From Eublepharis macularius (taxonomy: Eukaryota; Chordata; Lepidosauria; Squamata; Eublepharidae), in the NCBI RefSeq assembly GCF_028583425.1, contig NC_072800.1, positions 11,855,001-11,919,000 of the forward strand: a stretch of 64,000 nt of DNA, given 5' to 3'. The notes below the pieces were generated by a model. That model made no database searches, was not told the origin of the DNA, and was given only the letters and a program-made list of their open reading frames with translations. The translations under genes were made by a program, and so were the position numbers. How positions within the stretch are numbered: the first letter of the stretch is position 1; every line of letters begins with the position of its first letter. Positions 27,491-38,325 of this stretch are shown in pieces.

Positions 27491-27750
27491 TGTCAAGGAG
27501 ACTCTCAGTCTTCCTTTGGACATCTCCATCAAGAAGCTGTCTCTTGGTACTTTACTTACCTAAGCTCTGAAGTTCTATATGGATTTTATTATTTGCGGGG
27601 TGGGAGAGCAGGTGATAACTTGAATTTTAAGAGTCACTGAGATGTTTAAATAAGTTCTTGGTGCACCTAGAGGCATTCACTGCCTTCCTTGGGCTGTTTT
27701 GGGCCTCCAAAGCCCACTCACTGCCCCTCCGTTGGCTTCTTCTTTTGCAG
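27491..27750. other. unassigned DNA upstream of a candidate exon
   Basis: No repeat recognised. It ends in a pyrimidine tract and AG (27736-27750). Confidence 0.3.
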
Positions 27751-27846
27751 AAAGGAATAAAGAGAAGGCATCCTTGGCCCTTGAAGAGTTTAGAAAGGTA
27801 TAGCTCTGCTGGTCCACCCAGAGGATTCACACTCCTGGGCCTACAG
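27751..27846 (+). other. candidate exon, 96 bp, phase 0-0, unknown gene
   Basis: Preceded by a strong acceptor (CTTCTTCTTTTGCAG) and followed by a consensus donor (CTACAG then GTAAGT). The length is a multiple of three, and exactly one of three frames is open, starting at its first base: 'KGIKRRHPWPLKSLERYS' then 'SAGPPRGFTLLGLQ'. I do not recognise the peptide. It lies in a repeat-poor interval. It may also be a non-coding exon or a chance splice-like pair. Confidence 0.25.
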
Positions 27847-27852
27847 GTAAGT

Positions 27853-28930
27853 CAGGTCAGTTTTGAGAAGTATTTCCATCCCTCAGAGCTCACACTGCTG
27901 TGCCCTCCAGAGAGCCAGGGTCTATTCCAAGAGTTCATTGCTCTTCTTTGCTCACTTGGAGCCAAGAACTGCTTCCCTCCCTTTGCTCTGCAGCTCCTTG
28001 TAGCTCAGCAGTTCCGCATTGGGCACGGTAGCAGGTCTTGTTCCACTGTGTCACTTCCAACTCGGCTTCCGCTCGGGCCATTTGTGCTGCAGGTCCAGTG
28101 GCTGGCTCCCAAGGGGATGCATTCTCACAAGCACACAGACGGTTAAAAGTTTCTACAAAGTGAGCTAGTTGATAAAATGCTGGGTTGGGCTCAGGGAGAC
28201 CTTGGCGCAAATCAGTGACGCCCAATCACCGTCCCATTTGGTTCGCCATCTGCCCACAGGTTGTGATCAGTGCAGCTGACAAAAGTTATTGCTGGCTTTC
28301 AAACCATTTTTTTTAAACCAGGATGTTTACTGAGAAGGTTGGATCTTTTAAAAACTGTTTTGAAGAGTATTTTAGGTTGCTAAACATTTTATTCTATTTT
28401 GATGCTCTGTCTGGATATTTATAGTTTGTCAATTGCATTGATTTTATGCTATTTTTAATGATTTTATGCTAATTTTAATGATTTCAGTATGCTTAACTTT
28501 ATGAGTCACCTCAAGCAGGTTCTCTGGAGAGGTGGCATAGACATTTTCTAAGTATATAAAAATAAATTTGCATATGTCCAATCTATTATACATGCATACC
28601 GCTTTCTTGCATCTTTCCACTGTCCACGCCACCTCCTGTCCATCAGTCTTTGAGTACACAAAAAGTTAACGTTTCCTAGCTAACAATTTAAAAATTTGAG
28701 ATGTTTCTCTCTGTCCTTTATGGCTTCCTGACACCATGTTCATTAATTGCAAAGGTAGGCAAAGATTTTAGATAGGGAACAATTCGTACATGTGTATTCT
28801 TGCACTGTGTCATGGGAAATGTAGTTTTTTATTCAACCCCCGCATTCACAGAATTGTGATTGTTAATAAAAGCTATTCAACTAACTAACAAGTTAAGGCT
28901 GTGTGATTTATGTTCTCTCTTTATTCTTAG
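27853..28930. other. unassigned DNA
   Basis: No gene or named repeat recognised. The AT-rich stretch at 28395-28500 has repeated 'TTTTATGCTA' strings. Confidence 0.35.
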
Positions 28931-29090
28931 GCTGAATCCACACACCCGCGGAGCGTCCCGGTGTTGGGCTAAATATTTGCTAAACACCCGGAAGTGTAGC
29001 GTCTTTCTAGCGCGATTCTAGCGAATCGCGCTAGAAAGACGCTACACTTCTGGGTGTTTAGCGAACATTTAGCATTTAGCGAACATTGGG
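28931..29090. mobile_element. stem-loop element, probably a decayed palindromic MITE
   Basis: 'GAAGTGTAGCGTCTTTCTAG' pairs perfectly with its inverted copy around a TAGC loop near 29021-29024, flanked by TTTAGC repeats. The left end 'GGCTGAATCCACACA' resembles other MITE ends here. The right end is lost. Confidence 0.55.
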
Positions 29091-29167
29091 AATACTTTAC
29101 ACATGCACATTCTTGCACTGACTCATGGAAGTTATACATTTCCAGGGGCAGACCTATTGTTCCTTAT

Positions 29168-29262
29168 ATACTGCTCTGAGTGGATGTTAAGTCATCTTGA
29201 AGGGTGGTATATAAATCTATCATCATCATCATCAACAACATCATCATCATCATCATCTTAGA
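29168..29262 (+). repeat. 3' tail of an S1-type SINE with (CAT)n
   Basis: 'CTCTGAGTGGATGTTAAGTC' and 'AAGGGTGGTATATAAAT' match the S1 tail, and a (CATCAT)n run follows. The tRNA-like head is missing. Confidence 0.6.
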
Positions 29263-29346
29263 CAAACATTTCGTTCTTACCCTGTGCCGTAATGAAAAGC
29301 TGCTCTGATGGGCTGCCTTCACATGCTTTTTATTTTCTCTTTAAAG

Positions 29347-29454
29347 ATGAATCCTCCTCTGGTGGAAATGTGCGCCCCTTTGGAAGAAGCACCGATAACT
29401 GTGCTGGCGGCTCCTCCCCACCAGTACCGAATGATCAGCCTCTTGTAGCTCCAA
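29347..29454 (+). other. candidate exon, 108 bp, unknown gene
   Basis: A pyrimidine-rich acceptor (TTTTATTTTCTCTTTAAAG) precedes it and a consensus donor (CCAA then GTAAGT) follows it. Length is divisible by three. Only the phase-1 frame is fully open: 'ESSSGGNVRPFGRSTDN' then 'CAGGSSPPVPNDQPLVAP'. This Ser/Pro/Gly-rich linker looks like a cassette from a cytoplasmic tail. I cannot name the protein. Its phase does not fit directly with the candidate exon at 27751-27846 unless it ends the reading frame. Confidence 0.3.
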
Positions 29455-29904
29455 GTAAGTGACGGGGCAGGGGCCACTTAACACACTTTCCCCCCAATCC
29501 TCATTGATTTCTAACTTTAAATCATTAACCTTCCAGAAGTCCCTTTAAATAAAAATGTGAAAGGAAAAATAAGGTGTTTTTTTTTAAAAAAAAATTAAGG
29601 TGAACATGGACCTTAAGAGATCTGGTGTTTGGAAGCAGATTAATTCCCTTTCCAATACATGAACCTACCGGGTGGGTAATGGTCAGTAACCAGATACGTT
29701 CACATCCACCTGAATACCCTCGACACGTAGCACCTTCTCTTCTTTTTCTATCTTCATTTAGACAATTTCTAAGCTGCCTCTCCAGCAAAGCTACTGGAGG
29801 CAGCTTATGAAGTACAGCATGTTGGAAATCCATCACCCACATCTTTAAACTGCATGGCACTGATTAATGCTCAATTAATAGACCAGTGATTTATTATCAT
29901 TGGG
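29455..29904. other. unassigned DNA
   Basis: AT-rich; nothing recognised. Confidence 0.35.
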
Positions 29905-30082
29905 CCCTGACCTGGATAGCCCAGGTGAGCCTGATCTCATCAGATCTGAGAAGCTAAGCAGAATCAGCCTTGGTTAGTAATTGGATGGGAGACCTCCAAT
30001 GAAGACCGGGGTTGCAGAGGCAGGCAATGGCAAGCCGCCTCTGATAGTCTCATTGAGGGCTCCTCTCATTGATAACCCACCA
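29905..30082 (+). repeat. 5S-rRNA-derived SINE
   Basis: 'GCCTGATCTCATCAGATCTG', 'AGAAGCTAAGCAGAATCAGC' and 'TTGGATGGGAGACCTCC' match 5S rRNA from box A to box C. A 'GCAGAGGCAGGCAATGGCAA' body follows. Same family as 17563-17779. Confidence 0.85.
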
Positions 30083-30785
30083 CCATTATCATTGTAGCAT
30101 TATATCATGTTGGGTAAGATCATCATTTTCAGGCCTCAGTGGCCTGAGCCAATGGGCAACTGGGGCAGCAGTTCTGCGCTAAGAGCCCTGACCCTCCAAC
30201 AGAGGCTGGAAAAGAAGAAGAGGAAGAGGAAGAAGAAGAGGTTCCTACCAGTGGTGTTGTTTGTGCCCATCTTGCTTGGGCTTGGGCTGCCCTTTGTGCT
30301 GATGCCCACTCCTGCCCGTTCTGTCCAAGGCTCGGGCAGCCACATTGGCAGTGGAGGCTGGTTGTACCCATCCCGTCCTGGTGCCAGGTCCCCAAAATTT
30401 CTCAGGCTGCCTCTGTTTTCAAGGTACCACTCTCTCACACAATCAAGATTGTGCTTGCGATGTGTGTTTCACATACTGTGGGAATTCTTGTTGCCTGGAG
30501 GATAAGGGGAGGGAGCAAGTTGTCCCTACAAGTTATCCTCCAGGGCCTAGCAGCCTCTAAGTGAATCTCGTATCTAGGAACCTCCCCGTTGCCTCCTGTT
30601 TCCGTAACGTACATTGATAGGGAACGATTTGTGCGTGCCTTCAAGGGAAAGGTAACGTTTGCCCCTGAAAATTAGTAATGTTTTTTCTTTCATTCTATGT
30701 TTTTGTGTTGAATTGTACACAAAAAGAAGGATCAACTTCAAAGATGACAAACTAACAATAAGAAAATTGCAACAGGGATGTCACA
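30083..30785. other. unassigned DNA with a GA-rich stretch
   Basis: A (AGAAGAGGA)n-like run spans 30210-30245. Overlapping open frames on both strands are compositional. No motif seen. Confidence 0.35.
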
Positions 30786-30925
30786 TGTTTTTAAGATAGT
30801 TTCAGTTGGATAGCCATGTCGGTCTGTAGTAGAAGAGCAAGATTCAGGTCCAGTAGCACCTTAAAGACCAACTTGATTTCCAGGGTGTGAACTTTGAAGA
30901 GTCAGAGCTCCCTTCATTGGATACA
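30786..30925. repeat. dispersed reptile repeat end (single orientation)
   Basis: 'GGATAGCCATGTCGGTCTGT', 'TCCAGTAGCACCTTAAAGAC' and a following 'CTCCCTTCATTGGATA' match the unit that is inverted at 23205-23400. Family not named with confidence. Confidence 0.5.
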
Positions 30926-30942
30926 GACTCTTTCCACACTTA

Positions 30943-31060
30943 GGGCCAAGCTACAAGTGACAAATGACACTTGAACGGCAAGTGTATTTCTCCCTGTTCA
31001 CTTGCCCTCCACTCAATCCACTTGCCGTTCAAGTGTCATTTGTCACTTGTAGCTTGGCCC
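30943..31060. mobile_element. palindromic MITE, GGGCCAAGCTACAAGTG family, short copy
   Basis: Complete inverted ends with the interior shortened. Flanks TTA and TCA agree at 2 of 3 bases. Confidence 0.8.
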
Positions 31061-31169
31061 TCAGTCCTTCCTCCTGAGTTCTCTGGAAATGAAAGCTCTT
31101 TATCTGGCCCGTGTTTGCTCAGTTCACCTTCGCATCAGGGTTGGCTTAGTATTGGACGTTACTAGTCTG

Positions 31170-31394
31170 CAGAACTTTTTTTCTGGGGAAATAGGTGGTG
31201 GAACTCAGGGGGTGGCCCTCAGAGAAAATGGTCAAATGGCCGGTGGCCCCGCCCCCTGATCTCCAGACAGAGGGGAGTTGAGATCTCAACTCCCCTCTGT
31301 CTGGAGATCAAGGGGCGGGGCCACCAGCCATGTGACCGTTTTCCCAAGGTGCCGGAACTCTGTTCCCCCGCGTTCCCCCTGAAAAAAAGCCCTG
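31170..31394. mobile_element. hAT-type foldback MITE, copy 6
   Basis: CAGAACTTTTTTTCTGGG to GAAAAAAAGCCCTG; perfect 8-bp duplication CTAGTCTG (31162-31169 and 31395-31402). The central palindrome collapses to GAGATCTC with no loop. Confidence 0.93.
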
Positions 31395-32842
31395 CTAGTC
31401 TGCATGGTCTTTTCTCCTTTTGGAAAGGACAGTTTTGATCAGCTATTGAACTCCCTACATTGTTTTCGTCATTGTTGTCGTTGCCTTTTCACAAGTACCC
31501 CCTCCTCCCTCCCTCTCTCTCTTCCTACCTGTATTTTTTTCCTTTGTGTATGCCCTGAATTGCTAGTCAACTGGGAAACTTTTTTTTTAAAATGAGAAAT
31601 CACATGGTGGTTAAGTGACCTCATGATCCCAGCATAAGATATTGGGGGGGGGGGACTTTTTAAAACTAAAGGACAAGTTGAAAGGGGAGAGAGAGAAGTG
31701 AAGAAAAGGGAGGGCAGAGTGAGTGCAGGACACCAATCACTGCACAGTGGGCGGGTCAAGGAAAGGAAAAAGGGAACTATATGCTTTGAAGTCAAAGCTG
31801 GCATAAAATTACGTTAGAAAAATCTTGTGGCAACGGAGCGCCCATAAAACTCGAACTGACTGACAAAGGTATCGAATGCTGTGCAATCATCTGCAAAGCA
31901 TCTAACACAGTAGAGGACCAAAACAGGGGTAAATATCCCATGCGTAAAAGGCCACAATCATGTTTTTAATGCTGTCTTTCCTTTCTACATCGCAGTTGCC
32001 AGTAGAGGGCAGCAGAGGAAGAGAAGGAAGTGGACGAGGGAGTACCAATGATGAACTCATGTCAAAAGGAATGTCTCGTTTGGCTCTGAGGGTGCAGGAG
32101 TCAGGTGGGCCCACGCTACCGTGCCATGGCTACTGACACATATTTTTAGAGATCCCCTGATGGTGCATAGGTCATGAAGGGGTTGTGAAGTCTAAAAAAA
32201 TATATTTTCTTACTGCACCAATCACTTTTTTTTGCCTTATATTGTTCTGTCCTCTTTTGAACAACAGGGTCGTGGTACGTGGAGCAATGTGGTTCCTTCA
32301 GTGGCACAGCCTTCTTCTTTGCCAAGCCTCACATGCAATCAGCAGGGGTTCTGGATTTCCTCAAGCATGGTGTTTCAATTAGAGTTGGGAGCCAATGGTT
32401 GACACCCTGTGGGAGACTGGGGGGTGGGGACTTGGGTTGAAGCCAGAAGTAACAACATGCCACTCTAAGATTCAGTGGAAACTCAATGGTTTTACCACAG
32501 AGTTTCAGCTGAATCCTAGATTGCCGTGATATCTCTTTTTCCTCCTGTCAACCTACTTAGAGGCACCGGGGGTCAAGGGGCCAATGAAAACAGAGAGCTG
32601 TGGTAGCAGACAGCAATTATACAGGGAAATCCCCAACCCAAGCCAACTTACTACCCAAATTTAACAATTTTCAAAAGGAATATTTATAAATAACAATTTC
32701 AACCTCCATAAAGTGAGTAAGTGTAAAGTGCAGATTGACAGTTAAATATACAGACGGAGGTTCGTATACACCACAAAGAGTCCCAAAGTTATCAATCTTT
32801 AGATGGTCCAAAGTGCTTCAGTGCCGTAGATATACTCATTAA
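31395..32842. other. unassigned DNA
   Basis: No gene or named repeat recognised. Confidence 0.4.
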
Positions 32843-33172
32843 CAGAGCTTTTTTTTTCTGGGAAAAGAGGTGGTGGAACTCAGTGGTGGAACTCAGGACC
32901 ACACAATGCCATCACTTTGGGTCAGCTGGAAGAAGGGAGTAGTTTTTTTAAGTTGAAATTGCCCTTGGCAAAAATGGTCACATGGCAGGTAGCCCCGCCC
33001 CCTGATCTCGAGAAAGAGGGGAGTTTAGATTGCCCTCCACGCCAAGTGGCACGGAGGACAATCTAAACTCCCCTCTGTCTGGAGATCAGGGGGTGGGGCC
33101 ACTGGCCATGTGACCATTTTCAAGAGGTGCCGGACCTCTGTTCCACTGCGTTCCAGCTGGAAAAAAGCCCTG
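32843..33172. mobile_element. hAT-type foldback MITE, copy 7
   Basis: CAGAGCTTTTTTTTTCTGGG to AAAAAAGCCCTG; perfect 8-bp duplication CTCATTAA (32835-32842 and 33173-33180). Confidence 0.93.
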
Positions 33173-33180
33173 CTCATTAA

Positions 33181-33691
33181 TGTCCAAAATGAATTTTTTT
33201 TGTGTATTCCTTCCAACCAGAAGAAGGTAAATGAGATGTTAAATGGCTCCGTCCAACGAGGTGACCAGCACTTTCACTCATTTCGACTATTCTTTCTCAG
33301 GAACATGCCAAACAACAAAAACTTATTCCCAATGGTTTGCTTGCCACTTTCAACAGCAAAACAGAGCACCTGAGGAAGGACAAAAGTACATGCGAGTCAA
33401 TGGAGGCAATGAGCTGGTGGCCCCTCGCCCATCAAACACACCCCAGGGAAAACTGTGAGTACACTTACTGAACAGGTACCCAAGCAAGCAAGCTACAAGA
33501 ACACACAGGAGCCTGAAGCTTCAACACAACTCTTCCCCCTCTCCCAGGCAGCCAAGCAATGGTTACATGGAAAGTCAAACCAATGTCTCGTTCTCCCCCT
33601 GCCCCTGCCCACCATGCAACACCTTCCTGGGAAAGCTCAGAATTGGGATGGCCCCCAGAGCAGAGGCAAAAAACACTCCAAGGAATTACTC
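33181..33691. other. unassigned DNA
   Basis: No repeat or gene recognised. Short overlapping frames without motifs. Confidence 0.35.
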
Positions 33692-33924
33692 TGAGAGCCA
33701 GTTTGGTGTAGTGGTTAAGAGCGCGGGACTCTAATCCGGAGAGCCAGGTTTGATTCCCCACTCCTCCCCTTGAAGCCAGTTGGGTGACCTTGGGTCAGTC
33801 ACAGCTCTCTCAGAGCTCTCTCAGTGCCACCCACCTCACAGGGTGTTTGTTGTGGGGATAATAATGACATACTTTGTAAACCGCTCTGAGTGCGCATTGT
33901 CCTGAAGGGTGGTATATAAATCAA

Positions 33925-33977
<53 letters not shown>
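33692..33977 (+). repeat. tRNA-derived SINE, family S1, with (ATT)n tail
   Basis: The most complete plus-strand copy. A box TGGTGTAGTGG, B box GGTTTGATTCC, 'GTGACCTTGGGTCAGTCACA', tail 'GGGTGGTATATAAATC' and about 17 ATT units (33926-33977). Confidence 0.9.
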
Positions 33978-34779
33978 GTGTTCTGTGCACAGACACATGC
34001 CAGTGCTTTCTTTCTGTGTAAATTCTGCCAACTTTTGCATACTTCTTAAATGTTTGAAACGGCGCAGGAGGGAGAGTCTGCTACAGAGGAAGTGGTCACA
34101 GCGGCACACGTAATGGTCTTTGTATTTTCCTAAAGCCTCAGGAAAATCAGTGAATTATCTTCTAACAATGAACATCCACGGAGCAAACAGGGTAACTGTT
34201 CTGAGTAACCAACGTAACAATGGAACTGTCAGTCAGCAGAGCTGCAAGTGAGGGGGGGAAACGAATTTTTAACCCCCAAACTTAGAACAAAGGTGTCAAA
34301 AATCAACAGGCTAGCTGACTGTTCAGAGAATTCAAAAAGGACAGAGAGGCCACATCTTCCCTTATTAAAAACATCTAAAAACCCTTAGCAATTGCAGACT
34401 AAGAGGGTAAGATCTTTTATAGACTGGAAGCTGGTCAAAAGACAGGAGGCAGGGGAGAAGAATAAATGGATAGTTTTATAGCGGATAGAAATATGTACAG
34501 GAGGGCACATGTTTTTGGACTGAGGGCAGTGCCAGTGAATTTTTTTACAGGTGAAAAGTAAGCTAGCAAAGCTTGCAGATGGCAAGGAATTATTGCAAAT
34601 AGAAAAACCAAAGCTGACTGTAATGTACTATCCTTTAAATCAAGCATTTCCAAACAATTGAATACCTTCCTTTCCTGAAGTTTCAAGCACTTTCCAGAAC
34701 ATAAAATCTTACTTCAGCAATCAGGAGATTATCTCCATACACCCGTTGAGAAACAGCAGGCAACCATTCTGAGTCATCA
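33978..34779. other. unassigned DNA
   Basis: No feature recognised. Confidence 0.35.
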
Positions 34780-35089
34780 ACATCGCTAGGGCTGCCAGGC
34801 CCCTGTTAGGGCCGGGGGGTGTCCAGCTCCCACCCTCCGCCCCCCTCCACTACTCATCTGGCCAGCAGGGGGAAATGTGGGGGAACAGGCCTCTGGGATA
34901 TGTTCCTGATGTGATGCAACGATGTCATACCCCAGGAGGGACATCATCGCGCAGACCCTGGGAGTGCTCCCATGTGTCACACTGGGCTGATTTGGGGCCC
35001 TGTTTGGAGCCCAAAGATAAGGGCCCAAATCAGTCCTGTGAGAAGTGTGGGAGTGCTCCCAGGGCATATGTGATAATGTCACTCCCAGG
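34780..35089. repeat. dispersed repeat with GATGTCATAC/GTCACTCCC motifs
   Basis: Shares 'GGGCCCAAATCAG', 'GGGAGTGCTCC' and the 'atgtCAC' phrases with 3956-4700 and 57340-57700. Family unnamed. Confidence 0.5.
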
Positions 35090-35222
35090 CAGGGCTTTTT
35101 TTCAGCTGGAACATGGGGGAACAGAGTTCTGGAACCTCTTGAAAATGGTCACATGGCTGGTGGCCCCGCCCCCTGATCTCCAGACAGAGGGGAGTTTGGA
35201 TTGCCCTCTGTGCCGCTCCAGC
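35090..35222. mobile_element. hAT-type foldback MITE, copy 8, left half only
   Basis: Starts CAGGGCTTTTTTTCAGC and stops at the centre of the palindrome (about 35222), with no right end. It lies inside the preceding dispersed repeat. Confidence 0.8.
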
Positions 35223-35683
35223 GTGTAAGCATATCATGTTTGAAGGATATGATTTTGGCCCCGTAGCCTAAAAGAGGCCCAATTAAACTCCAAGTGTTTT
35301 GAATTAACCAACAAATCCCCTAAATTCTCCTGCATTCCCTCGTCTGTCTTTTGAAAACATTTCCATCTCGCTCCGTCTTCTAGGACTGTACCTTGCCAAC
35401 ATAAGAAGAATAAATGAAACTTCTTAGAAGTCACAGGATCTCTTAGGACAAAGCCAGTGATCTTTCATATCATAACTTAGGTCCTGGGGTTTTTTTACTT
35501 GGCAGGAATAGGAAAGAGACTGTGGTTTGTGGTATGGAAGATCAGACTCTTATGATGCTCTACACCCATGACTTTCATTTTCAGCATTACATATTTCCAT
35601 GCAATCATTTTTCACTGGAAATTCCGCTATCGGCTTGACTTCCAGTGCAAATTGGAGGTTGTAAGTTCACTTCAATAGTTTGT
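35223..35683. other. unassigned DNA
   Basis: No feature recognised. Confidence 0.35.
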
Positions 35684-35893
35684 CCAGGGCTTTTTTTCAG
35701 CAGGAACGTGGGGGAACGGAGTTCCGGAACCTCTTGAAAATGGTCACATGGCTGGTGGCCCCGCCCCCTGATCTCCAGACAGAGGGCTCCCCTCTGTCTG
35801 GAGATCAGGGGGCAGGGCCACCAGCCATGTGACCATTTTCTCCGAGGGCAACCCACTGAATTCCACCTCCTCTTTTCCCAGAAAAAAACTCTG
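35684..35893. mobile_element. hAT-type foldback MITE, copy 9
   Basis: CAGGGCTTTTTTTCAGC to GAAAAAAACTCTG; flanks AGTTTGTC and AGTCTGTC match at 7 of 8 bases. The palindrome is contracted to 'CAGACAGAGGGCTCCCCTC'. Confidence 0.9.
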
Positions 35894-36110
35894 AGTCTGT
35901 CACAGAAACCTCAGATGGCAGCCACAACAGGGAACAGAAAGATAAGGTAGCTGTTTATCTGGAGAAGTACCTCCCAGCTCTATTTGGGATGAGGCGCGCT
36001 ACTTCTTAAGAAAAAGTCAACAATAAATCCGCTGACTTCATCTGCACAGGCAGGAATCTTTTATAGCAGCGAAATTGTTTTAGGTTATTTTGGTTTAAGG
36101 CTATTTGGAG

Positions 36111-36310
36111 AGACCAGTGGTAAAGCACCTCCTCTGCATGCGGACGGTCTCAGGTTCGATCCCTGTTATCTTCAGAACAAGATCAGTTGTAGGCAACGTG
36201 AAAGACTGGAACCCTAGGGATCTGCTGCCAGCTGGGGGAGACAATACGGACCTTGGTAGACGAACAGTTTGACTTCGTAGAAGACGACCTCATGTCATTC
36301 TGATGTTCTA
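36111..36310 (+). repeat. tRNA-derived SINE, family S4
   Basis: Head 'CCAGTGGTAAAGCACCTCC' with B box GGTTCGATCCC, then 'GATCTGCTGCCAGCTGGGG' and 'GACAATACGGACCTTGGTAG'. This body is common in squamates and differs from families S1 and S2. Confidence 0.75.
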
Positions 36311-36427
36311 GTTCATTCGGAATGAAAGAAAAATTATTAAAACTGACTTTCTTAATGCTTAGTAGCTTTCATTGTTGAGGTGCAAGTTTTATTAAGCTTC
36401 TTCAGTATTGCAGATGTTCCGACAGGC

Positions 36428-36684
36428 TAGGTTGGGCCCCCACTGGCCACACGAAAGATCCGTCCACCACCCTACATATGAGCCAGGGCTTGAAAAGCAG
36501 TATTTTATCATTGCCATCTGAAGAGAAGCTGTATTGTATAAAGTTGTTTTAATGTTATTTGTATACTGTTTTATCTGTTTTTAACTGTTATTTATGTAAA
36601 TTGAAATGTACTCCGCCCTGAGCCTGCCTAGTGGGGAGGGCGGACTAAAAATCTAATAAAATAAATAAATAAATAAATAAATAA
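36428..36684 (+). repeat. L2 LINE 3' end with (AAAT)n tail
   Basis: 'CTCCGCCCTGAGCCTGCC' and 'GGGGAGGGCGGACTAAAAAT' followed by AAATAAAT repeats, as in 18545-19239. Confidence 0.7.
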
Positions 36685-36778
36685 TTTCAAAAGCATCTCT
36701 GCTAGTGTTTTGGTAAAATGCAAAAGGCTGGTAATAATCAACTAAACTTATTTTACCGACTGACAACTCTAAGATATA

Positions 36779-37041
36779 ACAACAACAACAACAACTGCGC
36801 TTATATACCACTCTGCTAGACAGATTAGTGCCCTGCCCAGAGCAGTGAACAAGTTAGTGTTATTATTATCCCCACAATGCAGCTGGGGAGCTGGGGCTGA
36901 GAGGAACGACTTACCCAAGGCCATTTGCTGAGCTCATGGTAGTAGTGGGATTTGAACCAGTTGAGTGCTGATTTGAAGCTGTACCGTTTAACCACTACGC
37001 TACAGCAACTCTCAATAATAATAATAATAATAATAATAATA
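36779..37041 (-). repeat. tRNA-derived SINE, family S2, with a flanking (AAT)n run
   Basis: Reverse complement of the S2 body: 'TTATATACCACTCTGCTAGA', 'CAGCTGGGGAGCTGGGGCTG', ending at the tRNA-like head near 37005. A (ATA)n run lies at 37013-37041 and a (AAC)n run at 36779-36795. Confidence 0.8.
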
Positions 37042-38219
37042 TTCCTTGAACATTTTGGTTGAATCAACATATTTTTCATTACCAATGGCAAATATGGCAT
37101 GAATTGTAATTGAACATCATTTTGCAGTGTTTAGGAAATCTAATGCTAATGAAGCATGAATAAATCGTCAATTATAAATCGTCAATTATATCCTACATGA
37201 TCATCTACACACCCTATGCTATGCTTCATTGTGGGAGCTCCCAATTGCATTTCCACTTGACAGGTTGTGCGGCACTACTGTGTGTAAAAGGATTCAAAAC
37301 AGAATTGGAAGCAAATCCAGCTTCTTATCTGGAGCAGCTTAAACTGCAAAAGAGTTAAGCCAAAATACATGGATCCAAGATGCACTCCAGTTTAACTGGC
37401 TTGTCAATCACCGATGAAATCTGTATTTATTTCTCTTTTATATGCATGCCCTCCAATCCCTTTATTCGGTGGGTCCCCTCCAAACTCCACTGAAGGCAAG
37501 CAGCTGGTATTTGATGTCATCCACAGATGGATCACCCGGTGCCACGCATGCCGTACATCTGTCCATCTCTGGCACCCAGGTAATGATTTGTTAGTTAACG
37601 AGACGTTAGCCAAATGATTTGGTGCTGCAGGTGGGTTCCATGCGAGTAAACAACAATATGTATAGTAGTTATCATGCAGCCCTGTGCTGCTATTAAAATA
37701 ATTCTAACCATGGATTTAACAAAGGTTGAATGGAGTCTTGACATTTAAAGGGTTTCACCTAATAATCTGCAGTGGATTTAGAAGGGAGTAACGCCGTTTA
37801 GGATAACATTGTTAGCATTGCTAATTTTATCTACTTTCTTTCATAAGAACCAAAAATGCCTACTTCGTGATCCCATCTCCAAATCGCTCCAGTTTTTTTT
37901 AAAAAAACTTTTCAAGTCTATTGTTTATGGTGGCAATCCTTACCATTTCTAGACTTTACACCATAATCCACTTATTTGCACCACGTGTAGATATTTGGGA
38001 AGGGGAAAAGACCTGAGATATGTTAAAGCAGAAGAAGAATCCAATTTGGTCCTTGCTGCCTGATAACTGTTCTCCTGAGCAATCCACTTCAGAGCTACGC
38101 AAATGAATGCTTCTCTCATATGAAAAGGGGACTTTCAAGCATCCTGAAATGTTCCCTCTCAGACTTGCTCTGTGTAATCCACCTTGAGTCCCCATGAGAT
38201 AGGTGGGCTATGCCACCTT
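37042..38219. other. unassigned DNA, with a possible LINE tail at its right edge
   Basis: 'GTAATCCACCTTGAGTCCCC' at about 38175 looks like an L2-type tail. The remainder shows nothing I recognise. Confidence 0.35.
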
Positions 38220-38325
38220 TTTTAGTCTCTTGCCTTGAAAACACCAGGGGTTGCCATAAGCCAACTATGACTTGAAGGCACTCTCCACCACACAAATAAG
38301 GTAAATAAATAAAAATAAATAAATC
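38220..38325 (+). repeat. 3' half of the 5S-derived SINE
   Basis: 'AGTCTCTTGCCTTGAAAACA' and 'GGGGTTGCCATAAGCCAACT' match the distal half of 17563-17779. The 5S-like head is absent. AAAT repeats follow. Confidence 0.7.

Noticed and set aside
29925..29997. 5S rRNA-like sequence
   Set aside because: Only part of 5S is present and a SINE body follows; the same chimera occurs at 17563-17779.
33692..33760. tRNA-like sequence with A and B boxes (also at 16750, 36115 and 51942)
   Set aside because: These are SINE heads: no acceptor stem pairs and each is followed by the family-specific body.
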